A stretch of DNA of 39,257 nucleotides from Hymenobacter sp. (GCA_025353745.1 JANXOE010000024.1:1-39257); one strand, 5' to 3'; shown: positions 9,259-16,356, counted from the stretch's first letter. Notes: a model not told the origin generated them from the letters alone. Made by a program: numbers and translations.

Positions 9259-9531
9259 ATGCGCTCCCTCACCTCTTTGACCAAACGCCTGCCCCTCGCC
9301 TCCTTGTTGCTGCCCTTGCTGTTGCTGGCCACTTCCTGCAGCCGCTACAGCAACAACGGCAGCCTGGCCATCTGGGGCTACGTCCTGCTGGCCCTCGACG
9401 TTCTGGCTCTGCTCGACGTCTTCCGTCAGCCCTGGGACATTGGTAAAAAGATTCTTTGGGCCGCCATCATCTTCTTCTTCCCCTTGGGCGGCCTGATTAT
9501 TTACTACCTCTTCGCCGGCCGCGGCAAGTAA
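9259..9531 (+). CDS. Small membrane protein with PLDc_N-type domain
   Basis: A 90-aa protein with the ATG at 9259 preferred over an in-frame TTG at 9250. The N-terminus has a hydrophobic stretch ending in ATSC, which could be a lipobox (Cys about residue 27). Two further membrane segments follow. The last ~45 residues (LLDVFRQPWDIGKKILWA then FFPLGGLIIYYLFAGRGK) match the PLDc_N / cardiolipin-synthase N-terminal domain found in many short bacterial membrane proteins. No phospholipase domain is present, so no enzyme activity is implied. The 95-bp leader (9164-9258) is AT-rich, which suggests its own promoter, but no clear TANNTTTG box is visible. Confidence 0.8.
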   Translation: MRSLTSLTKRLPLASLLLPLLLLATSCSRYSNNGSLAIWGYVLLALDVLALLDVFRQPWDIGKKILWAAIIFFFPLGGLIIYYLFAGRGK

Positions 9532-9557
9532 GCCAACCCGCCACTCGGCCCCAATGC

Positions 9558-9594
9558 AAAGGCCGGCCCGTCATCGCGACGGGCCGGCCTTTTG
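9558..9594. terminator. Bidirectional terminator between convergent genes
   Basis: Perfect 15-bp stem, AAAGGCCGGCCCGTC (9558-9572) and GACGGGCCGGCCTTT (9578-9592), with a 5-base loop and T/A runs on both sides. It lies between the (+) PLDc_N gene and the (-) DUF2939 gene and can serve both. Confidence 0.9.
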
Positions 9595-9623
9595 TTATGT
9601 TCGGAGCCATAGCTGCTGCTGGC

Positions 9624-10244
9624 CTATTTCAACAATCGCCGCTTTTCCAGACGAGACGTTTGGCGCAGCAGCTCCCCGGTGTTCGTTATTTCGGTGAGCT
9701 GCCAGTGGTCGCCGCGGTGGCGCATCTTCACTTCCACCACCATCGTAGTGTCGTAGCGCGGCTGCGTGAACTCCATGCCCACCAGCGCCTGCTCGCCCTG
9801 CTCCGTGGCGTACTTGACGCCCTTGAACCGGCTGTCGGGGCCCACCACCTTGCCCGCCAGGCCGAAGATGGAAAGGTTCAGGCCGTGCTTGGGGGCCGCT
9901 TCGGCCGCTGCCTCCACCGAGCCGGTTTCGACGTAGCGCTGCACCTCTTTGCGGGCCGCGTTGGCCAGGGTCGGCTTTAGCAAGCGCAGGGCCCCGCCCA
10001 TCATCAGGCCGCCGCCCGGCACCAGGCCCGCGAGGGTCGCGCCCTGGCTGGCCACGTCGTCGACGAGGTGCGAGGTGACGCTGCCTACGTCCACGAATTT
10101 TTCAAACGTGGCCACGTCGTGCCTTTGCACCGCTGCCGCCGCTTGCACGAGGGCCCCAGTGGGGCCGTCCTTTTTACTTTTCACGTAGTAATACGCGCCG
10201 GCAGCCAAAGCCAGCACAACAACGAACAGGAGCAGTTTCTTCAT
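9624..10244 (-). CDS. DUF2939-like exported or membrane-anchored protein
   Basis: A 206-aa protein from the ATG at 10244. The N-terminus MKKLLLFVVVLALAAGAYYY is a signal peptide or membrane anchor, followed by a basic KSKK stretch. The rest resembles the DUF2939 family (a helical A/V-rich region beginning LVQAAAAVQRHDVATFEKFV, then a beta-rich end). The family function is unknown; members are small periplasmic or membrane-tethered proteins. The open frame extends 23 codons further upstream, but that part does not look like a signal peptide. It converges with the upstream (+) gene through a shared terminator. The DUF assignment is from memory of the family and is moderately sure. Confidence 0.7.
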   Translation of the reverse strand: MKKLLLFVVVLALAAGAYYYVKSKKDGPTGALVQAAAAVQRHDVATFEKFVDVGSVTSHLVDDVASQGATLAGLVPGGGLMMGGALRLLKPTLANAARKEVQRYVETGSVEAAAEAAPKHGLNLSIFGLAGKVVGPDSRFKGVKYATEQGEQALVGMEFTQPRYDTTMVVEVKMRHRGDHWQLTEITNTGELLRQTSRLEKRRLLK

Positions 10245-10398
10245 TTGAAAGGAAAAAGTGGATTGGTGGCGGTAATCGGCCGGAACGTGGTTGCGGCCAC
10301 CCCGGCCGTTCAAAATTACCCCGCATCGGCCACGAAATCCTGCATTCCCCCACGTTCCCTTGTATCACATGATCCAAGGATTTTCTTTTGTCAATAGC

Positions 10399-11265
10399 AT
10401 GGCTATTTCTTCTTCCTCGCCGCTACGGCCGCAGGTACACGGCCACCGGGGCTGCCGGGGCCTGCGGCCCGAAAACACTTTGTCGGGCTTCCTGCACGCG
10501 CTGGCGCTGGGCGTCGACGTGCTGGAGATGGACGTCGTCGTCTCGGCCGACGGGCAAGTCGTGGTGTCGCACGATCCGTGGCTGGCCGCGCACCTCTGCC
10601 GCGATGCCGCCGGCCACCGCATTGCTCCGGCCGACGAGCGCCGCCACAACCTCTACCAGATGCCCTACGCCGCCATCCGGCGGTGCGATTGCGGGAGCTG
10701 GCCCGCGCCAAGTTTCCCCGAGCAACAGCCTGTGCCGGCCGCCAAGCCGCTGCTGCGCGAGGTGCTGGCCGCCGCCGAGGCCGCGCCCCGCGCCCCCGGG
10801 CCCAGGGCCGTCCGCTACTCCGTCGAAATAAAAAGCAGCCCCGCGGGCGACGGCCGCTACCACCCGTTGCCGGCGCAATTCCTCGCGTTGGTGCTGGCCG
10901 AGCTGGCAGCGGCGGCGGTATTTGCCCGTACCACCTTGCTGTGCTTCGATGTGCGGGTGCTGCGCCTGGCGAGGGCCCTGGCGGTGCCCGGCCTCGCCTT
11001 GTGCCTGCTCAGCGAAGACGGCCGGCCCTGGCCCGGGGCCCTGGGCGAGCTGGGATTTCAACCGGATGTTTTCGGGCCCAATTACGAATCCGTGACGCCG
11101 GCCGCCGTCGCGGAGCTGCGCCGCGTGTGCCCCGGCACGGCCCTGGTGCCGTGGACTGTAAACGAGCCCGCCGAGATGCAGCGGCTGCTGTCACTAGGCG
11201 TTGACGGCATCACAACAGATTACCCCGACCGATTGCTGGCCCTGCTGGCCGAAACGCCGCTATAG
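10399..11265 (+). CDS. Glycerophosphodiester phosphodiesterase (GDPD family)
   Basis: TIM-barrel metal-dependent phosphodiesterase that hydrolyses glycerophosphodiesters to glycerol-3-phosphate and an alcohol. The signature is near the N-terminus: HGHRGCRGLRPENT, then EMDVVVSADGQVVVSHDP with the Glu/Asp metal ligands. EIK lies mid-protein and WTVNEPAEMQRLLSLGVDGI followed by TDYP at the end. From ATG 10399 the protein is 288 aa with no signal peptide, so it is probably cytoplasmic. ATG 10369 would add 10 residues and is an alternative. The stop is immediately followed by the AT-rich region with the TGTWACA cluster. Confidence 0.93.
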   Translation: MAISSSSPLRPQVHGHRGCRGLRPENTLSGFLHALALGVDVLEMDVVVSADGQVVVSHDPWLAAHLCRDAAGHRIAPADERRHNLYQMPYAAIRRCDCGSWPAPSFPEQQPVPAAKPLLREVLAAAEAAPRAPGPRAVRYSVEIKSSPAGDGRYHPLPAQFLALVLAELAAAAVFARTTLLCFDVRVLRLARALAVPGLALCLLSEDGRPWPGALGELGFQPDVFGPNYESVTPAAVAELRRVCPGTALVPWTVNEPAEMQRLLSLGVDGITTDYPDRLLALLAETPL

Positions 11266-11364
11266 TGTTACAAACGCCTGGAAATTCGTAATAATGTTAC
11301 AAACCCGTTGTGTGTAACAATTGCGGACGCTAGTTATTCCCAGGCAACTGTATTTTGTGTAACA
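11266..11364. repeat. Upstream cluster of four TGTWACA motifs
   Basis: Exact copies of the 7-bp palindrome TGTWACA lie at 11266-11272, 11295-11301, 11313-11319 and 11358-11364; the first two are extended as TGTTACAAAC. The region 11266-11453 has no gene, is markedly AT-richer than everything around it, and lies directly upstream of the HTH gene. The arrangement suggests binding sites of a regulator, possibly the HTH protein itself (inference). Confidence 0.6.
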
Positions 11365-11394
11365 CATCTTGCGTAATATTTATTTCTGGCATAC

Positions 11395-11426
11395 TTTGTT
11401 TTGCCGATGTAATTGATACATCTTTG
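11395..11426 (+). promoter_or_regulatory. Putative promoter of the HTH gene
   Basis: TTTG at about 11395-11398 and CATCTTTG at 11419-11426 (one mismatch to TANNTTTG) are spaced close to the Bacteroidota -33/-7 arrangement. A GATGTA/TACATC dyad (11406-11422) overlaps the -7 box. The predicted start is about 11433, some 20 bases before the ATG. Confidence 0.45.
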
Positions 11427-11454
11427 TGTAGCCCGTAAACGCTTGATCTACACA
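11425..11454 (+). promoter_or_regulatory. Inverted repeat from the -7 box to the start codon of the HTH gene
   Basis: TGTGTAG (11425-11431) and CTACACA (11448-11454) form a 7-bp inverted repeat. The second arm ends on the A of the ATG. It could be an operator, or a hairpin controlling translation if transcription starts upstream of it. Confidence 0.4.
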
Positions 11455-11840
11455 TGCCACACCAAGGCGAAATCCTGCAGGAAGCCATCAAAAACAGCGG
11501 TATTTCCATCACGCGCATCGTGGAGGAAATGGGCATTACGCGGCCGACCATCTACCGGAAATTCAAAGACGAAACGATCGACTACAACTTTGTAAAGCGG
11601 GTTGGTGACGTAATCGGACATGATTTTGCAAACGACTTTACGACGTTACAACAATCGTCGCTTCCATTTGTAAGTGTCCCGGCCCGTGTTACAAATCACC
11701 AGCCTGTTACAAACCGTGTAACATCACCCCAACCGCTTGACAATGACCTGTCCAAGCAGTTGCTGGCCCTTCAGACCAAGTACATCGCCTTGCTCGAAGC
11801 CTACAATGAGCTACTGCTAAAAGTGTACGGCCCGAGGTAA
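11454..11840 (+). CDS. Small helix-turn-helix DNA-binding protein, role unknown
   Basis: A 128-aa protein. Residues ~5-60 form an XRE/repressor-like helix-turn-helix (ILQEAIKNSGISITRIVEEM, then GITRPTIYRKF as recognition helix). Residues ~68-97 are a flexible linker containing RVTN, PVTN and RVTS. Residues ~98-125 are a Leu/Ala-rich amphipathic helix likely to form a coiled coil for dimerisation. The gene is AT-richer than its neighbours. Three exact TGTWACA motifs occur in its own coding sequence, exactly at the codons of the linker VT pairs. Four more precede the gene, and a parS palindrome overlaps its stop codon. Autoregulation is likely; a link to chromosome segregation or replication is speculative. 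An old phage-repressor origin is an alternative. Confidence 0.8.
   Translation: MPHQGEILQEAIKNSGISITRIVEEMGITRPTIYRKFKDETIDYNFVKRVGDVIGHDFANDFTTLQQSSLPFVSVPARVTNHQPVTNRVTSPQPLDNDLSKQLLALQTKYIALLEAYNELLLKVYGPR
11687..11723. repeat. In-gene cluster of three TGTWACA motifs
   Basis: Exact copies at 11687-11693, 11705-11711 and 11717-11723, with a near copy CGTTACA at 11644-11650. They lie in the linker-coding part of the HTH gene, where amino-acid constraint appears low. Confidence 0.6.
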
Positions 11841-11874
11841 CAAAAATGTTCCACGTGAAACATTTTTGTTAAAA
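11838..11874. terminator. Bidirectional terminator formed by the parS-containing palindrome
   Basis: The 34-bp palindrome (11838-11871) begins on the stop codon of the HTH gene. It has 13-bp perfect outer arms (TAACAAAAATGTT and its complement) around CACGTG and ends in TTTTTGTTA on the top strand and the same on the bottom strand. As RNA it resembles an intrinsic terminator for both converging genes. Whether it acts so, in addition to ParB binding, is not shown by sequence alone. Confidence 0.55.
11847..11862. other. parS centromere-like site (ParB-binding consensus)
   Basis: TGTTCCACGTGAAACA is an exact match to the 16-bp bacterial parS consensus TGTTNCACGTGAAACA, the ParB loading site for chromosome segregation. 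It is centred in a longer palindrome (11838-11871) whose 13-bp outer arms are perfectly complementary. It lies between the HTH gene and the convergent DciA-like gene, outside coding sequence. Chromosomal parS sites are normally origin-proximal, so this part of the chromosome may lie near oriC (inference). Confidence 0.85.
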
Positions 11875-11900
11875 GCAATTTCAAAAATGCAAGTGGGGGC

Positions 11901-12218
11901 CTACAGGAAGACGACTTCCTTGACCACGGCTTCGCCCACTTCGGCGTTGATGAGTTCGAGTACTTTGGTCTTGGCCATCATCAACTCGTGCTTCAGCGGG
12001 GCCGACGTTAGGCGCACAAACAGCTTGCCTTGGTACACGTAAACCTCCTTGGTTTTGAGGGCAACCGGCTTGCCCATCACCCGCTCCCAGCTCGCCACCA
12101 CCGTCACCTCGTTGAGCTTGCCTTGCAAGCGGTACGCCTTCACGAGGGCCTCCAGGCCGCCCTTCAAGTCGATGACGTCGTTGCGGCGGGTGGATGCCGA
12201 AGGGCCAGGTTTTTTCAC
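11901..12218 (-). CDS. DUF721 / DciA-like protein (helicase-loader family)
   Basis: A 105-aa protein from GTG 12218. After ~13 polar residues comes the DUF721 core: LKGGLEALVKAYRLQGKLNE, then VTVVASWERVMGKPVALKT, then the beta segments VYVYQGKLFVRL and LKHELMMAKTKVLELINAEV. DUF721 includes DciA, which loads or operates the replicative helicase DnaB in bacteria lacking DnaC. The family lies next to recF in many Bacteroidota, as here. The open frame runs back to 12332, but a TACCTTTG promoter box at 12302-12309 falls inside that extension, so the GTG is preferred. The assignment of DciA activity to this protein is by family only. Confidence 0.82.
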   Translation of the reverse strand: MKKPGPSASTRRNDVIDLKGGLEALVKAYRLQGKLNEVTVVASWERVMGKPVALKTKEVYVYQGKLFVRLTSAPLKHELMMAKTKVLELINAEVGEAVVKEVVFL

Positions 12219-12301
12219 GGGATAAAACGACGGGAGCGGGGGCAGGAGGCCGTTGAAAAAACAACGCAGCCCGCTGCCCGGGGGTGTACGTAGAGGGCCC
12301 G

Positions 12302-12309
12302 CAAAGGTA
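12302..12309 (-). promoter_or_regulatory. TACCTTTG -7 box for the DciA-like gene
   Basis: On the minus strand TACCTTTG matches the Bacteroidota TANNTTTG box perfectly, about 85 bases before GTG 12218. It also indicates that this gene can be transcribed separately from recF. No clear -33 TTG is visible. Confidence 0.5.
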
Positions 12310-12336
12310 CGGCCGGGCAGCGGGCCGGCCACTTGC

Positions 12337-12422
12337 TACAGTTGCGCCACGGTGCAATAACAAGGGCGGGGTTGCCAAGGCCACCACGGGGCCACCCGCT
12401 GGCTAGAGTTGCGCCACGGTGC
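12337..12422. repeat. Short duplication of the recF 3' end
   Basis: A 20-base segment at 12337-12356 repeats the last codons plus stop of recF at 12403-12422 with one mismatch. Both, read on the minus strand, encode TVAQL and a TAG stop. The copies are 66 bases apart and the sequence between them is not repeated. Confidence 0.6.
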
Positions 12423-13536
12423 CCCCGCGCACCTCGAAGCGGCGGATGGCCCCGCGCACGTTGGCCAGGGCCCGGTCGGTACGGGCCAGGTTGGTGTCGG
12501 TGAGGAAAACCTGGCCGAAGGTGTCGTTGGCCACCAGCTCCAGCAAGCGGGCGATGCGCTTCTCGTCGAGCCGGTCGAAAATGTCGTCGAGCAGGAGCAG
12601 GGGCTTGGCCGGGGCCGCGTCGCCGGCCCCGGCGCGGTGGGTGAGGGTTTCGAACTGGGCCAGCTTGAGGGCGATGGCGTAGGATTTCTGCTGGCCCTGC
12701 GAGGCGTAGCTTTTCACGGGCAAGCCGTCCATCAAAAAAACAAAGTCGTCGCGGTGGGCCCCGGCGGTGGTGCGCTGCATGGCGAAGTCGCGCCGCTCGT
12801 TCTGGCGCAGAAGCTGGCCAAAGTTCTCCGCCAGCAGCTGGCTCTTGTAGGTAAGAGAAACCGTTTCCCGGCCATCGGCCAGCTGCTGGTAGTGCCGCTG
12901 GAACACGGGCGTGAAGCGCTCGATGAAAGCGGCGCGCTGCGCCGAAAGCTCCTCGCCCAACGGGGCCAGCTGGTCGTCGAGGGCGAGCAGGTAGTCGCGG
13001 TCGAAGCCATGGGCGGGGCGGTCGGCGGCTTGCTTAAGCAGCGCGTTGCGCTGCCGCAGTAAGGCGTTGTAGGTGATGAGCACGTCGAGGAACCCGTGGT
13101 CGAACTGGGAGAGCAGGCTGTCAAAATACTTGCGCCGCTCTTCGCTGCCTTCGCGGATCAGATCGGTGTCGTAGGGCGACACCAGCACCGCGGGGTAGCG
13201 GCCGATGTGGTCGGCCAGGCGCTCGTAGGGCTGCTTGTCGTGGGTGAGCACCTTTTTTTGGCCCAGGCGCAGGCTCACCTGGATGGTTTCGGCCAGGGCC
13301 CCTTCGGCGGTGCGAAAACTGCCTTTAACTACAAAAAAATCAGCGTCTTGCCTGATGCTATTGGCATCGACTGAGGTTAAAGCACTCTTGGTGAGCGAGA
13401 GGTAATGAATGGCGTCGAGTAGGTTGGTTTTGCCGCTGCCGTTGTCGCCGATAAAGCAGTTGAGGCCGGGGGAGAATTGCAGCGCGGCGGCTTCGTAGTT
13501 CTTGAAAAAAAGCAGCTGTAACGAGTCTAAGGTCAT
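12403..13536 (-). CDS. recF: DNA replication and repair protein RecF
   Basis: SMC-like ATPase that binds gapped DNA and, with RecO and RecR, helps load RecA during recombinational repair. The 377-aa length is typical. Walker A GDNGSGKT is at residues 30-37, the ABC-type signature region SQGQQKS is in the C-terminal part, and Walker B LLLLDDIFDRLD follows. The ATG is at 13536. The gene lies upstream of the DciA-like gene on the same strand with ~185 bp between them, and is divergent from pdhA. The last codons are duplicated just downstream. Confidence 0.96.
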   Translation of the reverse strand: MTLDSLQLLFFKNYEAAALQFSPGLNCFIGDNGSGKTNLLDAIHYLSLTKSALTSVDANSIRQDADFFVVKGSFRTAEGALAETIQVSLRLGQKKVLTHDKQPYERLADHIGRYPAVLVSPYDTDLIREGSEERRKYFDSLLSQFDHGFLDVLITYNALLRQRNALLKQAADRPAHGFDRDYLLALDDQLAPLGEELSAQRAAFIERFTPVFQRHYQQLADGRETVSLTYKSQLLAENFGQLLRQNERRDFAMQRTTAGAHRDDFVFLMDGLPVKSYASQGQQKSYAIALKLAQFETLTHRAGAGDAAPAKPLLLLDDIFDRLDEKRIARLLELVANDTFGQVFLTDTNLARTDRALANVRGAIRRFEVRGGTVAQL

Positions 13537-13604
13537 TGGGTTGTCGGTAGTACGGGCAGTTTTACGTAATTTCGCCCTCCTAACGCGAATAATCTATACG
13601 TGCC

Positions 13605-14771
13605 ATGGCGGATACGAAAGTAAAAGAGGGCCCCAAAACTGTGCCCAACGCGCCGGCTGCCAACGGCAACGACGCGACCCAAGACGTGGAAACCGCGCCG
13701 CAGCCCGACGCGGCCGCGCCGGGCCCCGACCGGCCCGTGGACGCCGACGGCGGCCCCGAGCCCGAGGCGCAAGCCGTGGCCGAGGCGGTTTTCCCGAAGG
13801 AAACCTACCTGCGCTGGTACGAGCAGATGCAGCTCATGCGCAAGTTCGAAGACAAAGCGGGCCAGCTCTACGGCCAGCAAAAAATCAAGGGCTTCTGCCA
13901 CCTCTACATCGGGCAGGAGGCGTGCGTGGCCGGGGCCGTGTCGGCGCTGGAGCCGGGCGATAAATACATCACGGCCTACCGCGACCACGCCCACCCGCTG
14001 GCCCTGGGCACCTCGCCCAACGCCGTGATGGCCGAGCTGTACGCCAAAGCCACCGGCTGCTCGAAAGGCAAAGGCGGCTCGATGCACATGTTCGACAAGA
14101 AGGTGGGGTTCATGGGCGGCCACGGCATCGTGGGCGGCCAGATTCCGATGGGCGCGGGCATTGCCTTCGCCGAGAAGTACAACCAGACCGGCAAGCTCTG
14201 CATTTGCTACATGGGCGACGGCGCCGTGCGCCAGGGGGCCCTGCACGAGGCCTTCAACATGGCCATGCTCTGGAAGCTGCCGGTGATTTTCGTGGTCGAG
14301 AACAACGGCTACGCCATGGGCACCTCGGTGCAGCGCACCTCCAACGTGACGGAGCTCTACAAGCTCGGCCTGAGCTACAACATGCCCTCCGAATCGGTGA
14401 ACGCCATGCAGGTGGAAGACGTGCACCACGCCGTGGCCCGGGCCGCCGAGCGCGCCCGCGCCGGCGAGGGCCCCACGTTCCTCGAGTTCCGCACCTACCG
14501 CTACAAAGGCCACTCGATGAGCGACCCGGCCAAGTACCGCACCAAAGAAGAGCTGGAAGAGAAGCGCAGCCACGACAGCATCGAGGCCGTGCGCCACACG
14601 ATTCTGGAAAACCACATGGCCACCGAAGACGAGCTGAACGCCATCGACGAGCGCATCAAAGGCGAGGTGCAGGCCGCGGTGGACTTTGCCGAAGTTTCGC
14701 CCTATCCCACGCCCGACGAGCTGTTCAAGGACGTGTACGTGCAGGCCGACTACCCCTACATCCACGACTAG
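13605..14771 (+). CDS. pdhA: Pyruvate dehydrogenase E1 component, alpha subunit
   Basis: Thiamine-diphosphate-dependent E1 alpha subunit of the pyruvate (or branched-chain 2-oxoacid) dehydrogenase complex, which decarboxylates pyruvate and acetylates the E2 lipoyl group. The 388 aa start with a ~65-residue Pro/Ala/Asp-rich extension that is probably disordered. The E1 core follows: LRWYEQMQLMRKFEDKAG, QEACVAGAV, GKGGSMHMF, and the ThDP/Mg motif starting GDGAVRQGALHEAF at about 204 and ending in ENN. RTYRYKGHSMSDPAKYR carries the phosphorylation-loop-like segment. No beta subunit gene is adjacent. The upstream TAATTTCG (about 13568-13575) is one mismatch from a -7 box. Confidence 0.95.
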   Translation: MADTKVKEGPKTVPNAPAANGNDATQDVETAPQPDAAAPGPDRPVDADGGPEPEAQAVAEAVFPKETYLRWYEQMQLMRKFEDKAGQLYGQQKIKGFCHLYIGQEACVAGAVSALEPGDKYITAYRDHAHPLALGTSPNAVMAELYAKATGCSKGKGGSMHMFDKKVGFMGGHGIVGGQIPMGAGIAFAEKYNQTGKLCICYMGDGAVRQGALHEAFNMAMLWKLPVIFVVENNGYAMGTSVQRTSNVTELYKLGLSYNMPSESVNAMQVEDVHHAVARAAERARAGEGPTFLEFRTYRYKGHSMSDPAKYRTKEELEEKRSHDSIEAVRHTILENHMATEDELNAIDERIKGEVQAAVDFAEVSPYPTPDELFKDVYVQADYPYIHD

Positions 14772-14889
14772 AACGAGGAGCCGCGAACCCGTAGCAGCCG
14801 CAAGAATGCCCCGGCAAAAACGGGCAAATCCCGGCTGCTATCTTTCGGTTCCCGGCTTCCAGCCCCAGCTTTCCGCTTTCCAAAAAATA

Positions 14890-15657
14890 ATGTCCAAAAT
14901 TCCGTTTACTGGCAAGAGCCAGCAGGCCCGCCAGGGGCAAGTGCCCCAAGCCGTGCCCGCCGACCCGCTGGCCCCGGGCGAAAACTACGCCACGGAAAAC
15001 CCGTTGCTGGAAGACCCCGACGCCCTGGCCGCCCGCCTGGTCGAGTCGGAAGATTTCGTGCGCACCCACCGCAACCTGTTGCTGGGCATCCTGGCCGTGG
15101 TGGTGGCGGCCGTGGTGGGGGGCTTCGGCTACTATTCGTGGCGCGGCCAGCAAACCCAGAAGGCGCAGTCGGCCATGTTCCGGGCCGTGGACGCCTGGGA
15201 AGCGGACTCGCTCAGGAAAGCCGTAAAAGGCGACGGCAAGGCCCCCGGCCTGGCCACTGTGGTCAACGAGTACGGCGGCACCAAGGCCGGCAACCTGGCC
15301 AACTTCTACGCCGGCGTGGCCTCGCTCAAAGAAGGCAAGTACAAGGACGCCCTCGATTACCTCGAAGACTTCAGCTCCGACGATTACCTGGTGCAGGCCC
15401 GCGCCTACGCCCTGATGGGCGACGCGCAGCTCGAGCTGAACAAGCCCAAGGAAGCCGCCGACTTCTACGCCAAAGCCGCCGACCACAACGCCAACGAGTA
15501 CTTCTCGCCCAGCTACCTGCTGAAGGAAGCCACGGCCCGGGAAATCGCCAAGGACAACGACGGGGCCCTGAAAGCCTACGACCGCATCATCAACGAATAC
15601 CCCACGGCCCAGGAAGTAGCGGAAGCGCGGCAATACAAAGCCAAGCTGGCGAAGTAA
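14890..15657 (+). CDS. Membrane-anchored tetratricopeptide-repeat protein (YfgM-like architecture)
   Basis: A 255-aa protein. Residues 1-60 are polar and cytoplasmic, and residues ~62-82 form one membrane helix (LLLGILAVVVAAVVGGFGYY). The remaining ~170 residues are TPR-type helical repeats in the periplasm (NLANFYAGVASLKEGKYKDA; ARAYALMGDAQLELNKPKEA; ATAREIAKDNDGALKAYDRI). The architecture matches YfgM/ancillary Sec chaperone-like proteins, but the low TPR conservation makes function uncertain. The frame is open from 14686, overlapping pdhA, but ATG 14890 gives a sensible N-terminus. TATCTTTC (14839-14846) is a one-mismatch -7 box at a suitable distance. Confidence 0.85.
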   Translation: MSKIPFTGKSQQARQGQVPQAVPADPLAPGENYATENPLLEDPDALAARLVESEDFVRTHRNLLLGILAVVVAAVVGGFGYYSWRGQQTQKAQSAMFRAVDAWEADSLRKAVKGDGKAPGLATVVNEYGGTKAGNLANFYAGVASLKEGKYKDALDYLEDFSSDDYLVQARAYALMGDAQLELNKPKEAADFYAKAADHNANEYFSPSYLLKEATAREIAKDNDGALKAYDRIINEYPTAQEVAEARQYKAKLAK

Positions 15658-15690
15658 ACCGCGCATTACGCGCCGATTGCCGCTGATTTC

Positions 15691-15727
15691 AAAAAGCGCT
15701 TCTTCTGACAAGAAGAGGCGCTTTTAC
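15691..15727 (+). terminator. Terminator after the TPR gene
   Basis: AAAAAGCGCTTCTT (15691-15704) pairs with AAGAAGAGGCGCTTTT (from 15710) with a small bulge and a 5-base loop, ending in TTTT. The following 120 bases to ribH hold no gene. They contain only a small ACGGT/ACCGT dyad (about 15816-15830), and no FMN riboswitch was recognised. Confidence 0.7.
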
Positions 15728-15850
15728 ATAAAAGCGGTGCTGTTGGCGCGAAACGAGCGCGGCAGCAGGCCGAACAGCCCAAAGCGGTTTCAATGGTAAA
15801 AAATCAGCAAAATCACGGTTAGTCACCGTTAATCAGCGATTAAGAAATTT

Positions 15851-16327
15851 ATGGCAACTGCCCTGCAACACCTGAGTACCTACGACGCCTCTTCCTTCAT
15901 CGACATCAGCGAAAAGCGCTTCGGGCTGGTGGTGGCCGAATGGAACACCGAAATCACCGACGTGCTCAGCGCCGGGGCCTACGACACGCTGCTCAAGCAC
16001 GGGGCCCGGGCCGAAAACATCTTCCGCAACAGCGTGCCCGGCAGCTTCGAGCTGACGCTGGGGGCCCAGCTGCTGGCCCAGCACGAAGAAATGGACGCCG
16101 TGATTTGCCTGGGCGTGGTGATCAAGGGCGAAACCAAGCACGACGACTACATCTGCCACGCCGTGGCCCAGGGCCTCACCAACGTGGGGCTCAAGTACAA
16201 CAAGCCGGTGATTTTCGGCCTCGTAACCACCAATACGCTCGAGCAGGCCCAGGACCGCGCCGGCGGCAAGCACGGCAACAAAGGCGTGGAAGCGGCCGTG
16301 GCCGCCATCCAAATGCTGGGTTTTTGA
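15851..16327 (+). CDS. ribH: 6,7-dimethyl-8-ribityllumazine synthase
   Basis: Penultimate enzyme of riboflavin synthesis; it condenses 5-amino-6-ribitylamino-uracil with dihydroxybutanone phosphate. The 158-aa protein has the family landmarks: VVAEWNTEIT near the N-terminus, GSFELTLGAQLL, then DAVICLGVVIKGETKHDDYI including the conserved GETKHD segment, and FGLVTTNTLEQAQDRAGGKH near the C-terminus. Length and order are typical. No other rib genes are nearby. Confidence 0.96.
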   Translation: MATALQHLSTYDASSFIDISEKRFGLVVAEWNTEITDVLSAGAYDTLLKHGARAENIFRNSVPGSFELTLGAQLLAQHEEMDAVICLGVVIKGETKHDDYICHAVAQGLTNVGLKYNKPVIFGLVTTNTLEQAQDRAGGKHGNKGVEAAVAAIQMLGF

Positions 16328-16356
16328 GTAGATGGGCAAAACGGCGGGGCTTTTAT

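Noticed and set aside
11266-11453. AT-rich intergenic region as chromosomal origin (oriC)
   Set aside because: No DnaA-box sequences (TTATCCACA type) and no dnaA gene nearby. AT-richness and parS alone do not show an origin.
15728-15850. FMN riboswitch before ribH
   Set aside because: The conserved RFN core segments are not visible; only a 5-bp dyad was found.
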